The notes under the pieces are model-generated. The model was not told the DNA's origin. It made no database searches and was given only the letters and a program-made list of their open reading frames with translations. From Oscillospiraceae bacterium (GTDB lineage: Bacteria > Bacillota > Clostridia > Oscillospirales > Ruminococcaceae), in the NCBI GenBank assembly GCA_015066115.1, contig SVOZ01000001.1:124001-188000 (forward strand): 64,000 nt of DNA. The letters are read 5' to 3'. How positions within the stretch are numbered: the stretch's first letter is position 1; each line of letters starts with the position of its first letter. Of the stretch, positions 62,879 to 64,000 are shown piece after piece. The position numbers and the translations under genes are program-made.

Positions 62879-62895
62879 GGTCAAAGGAAATCAAA
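62879..62895 (+). promoter_or_regulatory. Possible CtsR box upstream of mazF
   Basis: GGTCAAA-GGA-AATCAAA: two CtsR heptads with a three-base spacer, one mismatch in the second and an unusual spacer base. The perfect ctsR operator is at 8470-8486. It lies 20 bases upstream of mazF. A TTGACA sits a few bases before it. Confidence 0.35.
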
Positions 62896-62914
62896 TAAAC
62901 GGAGCGTGAATTAA

Positions 62915-63274
62915 TTGAATGTAAAAAGAGGAGAAATATATTATGCAGATCTAAGTCCTGTTGTCGGCTCAGAACAGGGAGGAGTAAGACCGGTACTTAT
63001 AGTTCAAAATGATGTGGGAAATAAATTCAGTCCAACCGTTATAGCGGCGGCAATTACAAGCCAACGCGATAAAACAAAATTACCTACACATATTGAAATT
63101 GAATCTGTCGATTGCGGACTTTCAAAAGACTCTGTCGTGCTACTCGAACAGATCAGAACCATCGACAAAAAGCGTCTTAAGGAAAGAATGGGTATGCTGG
63201 ACACAGGTTCTATGTATCAGGTTGATAACGCACTTTCTGTAAGTTTCGGACTTTCTGCTTCGCGTCCTACATAA
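62915..63274 (+). CDS. mazF: MazF/PemK-type endoribonuclease toxin (no adjacent antitoxin)
   Basis: A 119-residue toxin of the MazF/NdoA family. The start [20 protein letters not shown] and [12 protein letters not shown] are typical, and Arg25 and Thr48 fall at the positions of the catalytic pair in Bacillus MazF. It should cleave mRNA at a short sequence. No MazE-like gene lies in the 128 bases upstream, nor is there one after it, so it is a solitary toxin gene or uses a distant antitoxin. TTG start behind CGGAGCG. A CtsR-box-like sequence lies upstream. Confidence 0.92.
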   Translation: MNVKRGEIYYADLSPVVGSEQGGVRPVLIVQNDVGNKFSPTVIAAAITSQRDKTKLPTHIEIESVDCGLSKDSVVLLEQIRTIDKKRLKERMGMLDTGSMYQVDNALSVSFGLSASRPT

Positions 63275-63304
63275 TTTATGTGGGACAAAAGATAAAAAAT
63301 ATGT

Positions 63305-63335
63305 ACAGCGCGGTAATTTGCCGCGCTGTTTTTGT
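63305..63335 (+). terminator. Terminator of mazF
   Basis: ACAGCGCGG-TAATTTG-CCGCGCTGT with a T run, 30 bases after the mazF stop. Confidence 0.9.
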
Positions 63336-63363
63336 TGAAATAGAAATATTATTATGATATAAT
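63335..63363 (+). promoter_or_regulatory. sigma-A promoter of prmA
   Basis: TTGAAA and TATAAT with a 17-base spacer, 37 bases before the ATG. Confidence 0.72.
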
Positions 63364-63400
63364 ATAAAGGATATTTTAGTAAGAATCGGAGGCTTTTTTG

Positions 63401-64000
63401 ATGGATTGGCTTGAAATAAAAATATTTACTACGACCGAAGGAATCGAACATATTGGCGGAATGCTTTTAATGCTTGGAATAAACGGATATGCCGTTGAGG
63501 ATAAAAACGATTTTGAGGAGTTTTTATCCCAGACTGAGCCTCATTGGGATTATGTAGACGAGTCGCTGGATAGGCTTAAAACAGTTGAAACGACCGTTAC
63601 ATTTTACCTGCCCGATAATGCTGACGGCAGAGAACAGCTTGCCTTTGTAAAAAGCGAGCTTGGCAGAATTGCTTCAAATGATAAAGAAAATCAGCTCGGC
63701 AGATTGGAAATGGAAATTTCGGGTCTTAAACAATGCGATTGGGAAAACGGCTGGAAACAGTATTTCAAACCTTTTACTGTAGGAAAAGATATAATCGTAA
63801 TTCCTTCCTGGGAAAAGGTTCCTGATGACAACACAAGAAAAGTTCTAACTATTGACCCCGGAATGAGCTTTGGAACAGGCCAGCACCACACAACAAGGCT
63901 TTGTATAGAGGCACTGGAAGAATGTGTCAGTGATGGATGCAGTGTTCTTGATTTAGGTAGCGGAAGCGGAATTCTTTCAATTGCGTCGCTTATTCTCGGC
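63401..64000 (+). CDS. prmA: PrmA, ribosomal protein L11 methyltransferase (3' partial)
   Basis: This gene is missing from the ORF track because it runs off the right edge. The ATG at 63401, behind CGGAGG, opens MDWLEIKIFTTTEGIEH; 200 codons are visible. An N-terminal substrate-binding domain is followed by the SAM domain: IDPGMSFGTGQHHTTRLC and motif I VLDLGSGSGILSIA near the end. It methylates ribosomal protein L11. Complete length would be about 310 residues. Confidence 0.92.
   Translation, partial: MDWLEIKIFTTTEGIEHIGGMLLMLGINGYAVEDKNDFEEFLSQTEPHWDYVDESLDRLKTVETTVTFYLPDNADGREQLAFVKSELGRIASNDKENQLGRLEMEISGLKQCDWENGWKQYFKPFTVGKDIIVIPSWEKVPDDNTRKVLTIDPGMSFGTGQHHTTRLCIEALEECVSDGCSVLDLGSGSGILSIASLILG

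Noticed and set aside
1-64000. CRISPR array, rRNA operon, prophage or skin element
   Set aside because: No regularly spaced repeats, rRNA sequence or phage genes were seen, and sigK is continuous.

Overview
The window reads as chromosome from a low-to-moderate GC, endospore-forming, Gram-positive anaerobe of the class Clostridia, most like the Ruminococcaceae/Oscillospiraceae. The basis is gene content: a gerA-type germinant receptor operon, an intact sigK with its pro-sequence, a YtvI-type sporulation membrane protein, a ctsR-mcsA-mcsB-clpC operon, sepF-ylmH-divIVA division genes, split transketolase, and AGGAGG-type ribosome binding sites with frequent GTG and TTG starts. No rRNA, CRISPR array, prophage or plasmid feature was seen. 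Species cannot be named from this sequence alone.

Layout. 1-8.1 kb: the 3' part of a P-type-ATPase-like membrane protein that lacks the catalytic motifs, an EF-G-like GTPase, a decayed IS200/IS605 element, an ABC exporter and a membrane-anchored SGNH hydrolase. 8.1-13.1 kb: a 38-residue cysteine-rich membrane microprotein (absent from the ORF track) on the minus strand, then the CtsR-controlled protein-arginine-phosphorylation and proteolysis operon. 13.1-19 kb: two small immunity-like genes on the minus strand, then two secreted cell-envelope enzymes (a GHL10-type lipoprotein and a GHL10-like/amidase fusion). 19-24.9 kb: DUF4363 and YetF genes, divergent from the three-gene ger operon, then a tyrosine recombinase on the minus strand. 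25-34.4 kb: ABC-F ATPase, lon, engB, lysA, a methyltransferase, hslO, tRNA-Pro(GGG), asnA and tRNA-Leu(GAG).

34.4-41.2 kb: an AT-rich DUF4375 gene between two copies of a short repeat, a CofE-like ligase, a cation/proton antiporter, a PAP2 phosphatase, a zinc-ribbon membrane protein, sigK and a small membrane protein. 41.2-48.8 kb: miaB-ylbF-mutS-mutL-miaA, joining tRNA modification to mismatch repair. 48.8-57.1 kb: a division and envelope cluster (HlyD-like protein, yggS, sepF, ylmH, divIVA, ileS, lspA, rluD). 57.1-64 kb: split transketolase, hom-lysC on the minus strand, YtvI, a MazF toxin without an adjacent antitoxin, and the 5' two thirds of prmA.

Most of the window is conserved housekeeping. 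The parts most worth a second look are the catalytically dead P-type ATPase relative, the cysteine-rich microprotein with a mother-cell-like promoter, the solitary MazF behind a CtsR-box-like sequence, the repeat-flanked DUF4375 gene, the HlyD-like gene in the division cluster, and the paired GHL10/amidase proteins. No complete new system can be claimed from the sequence alone.
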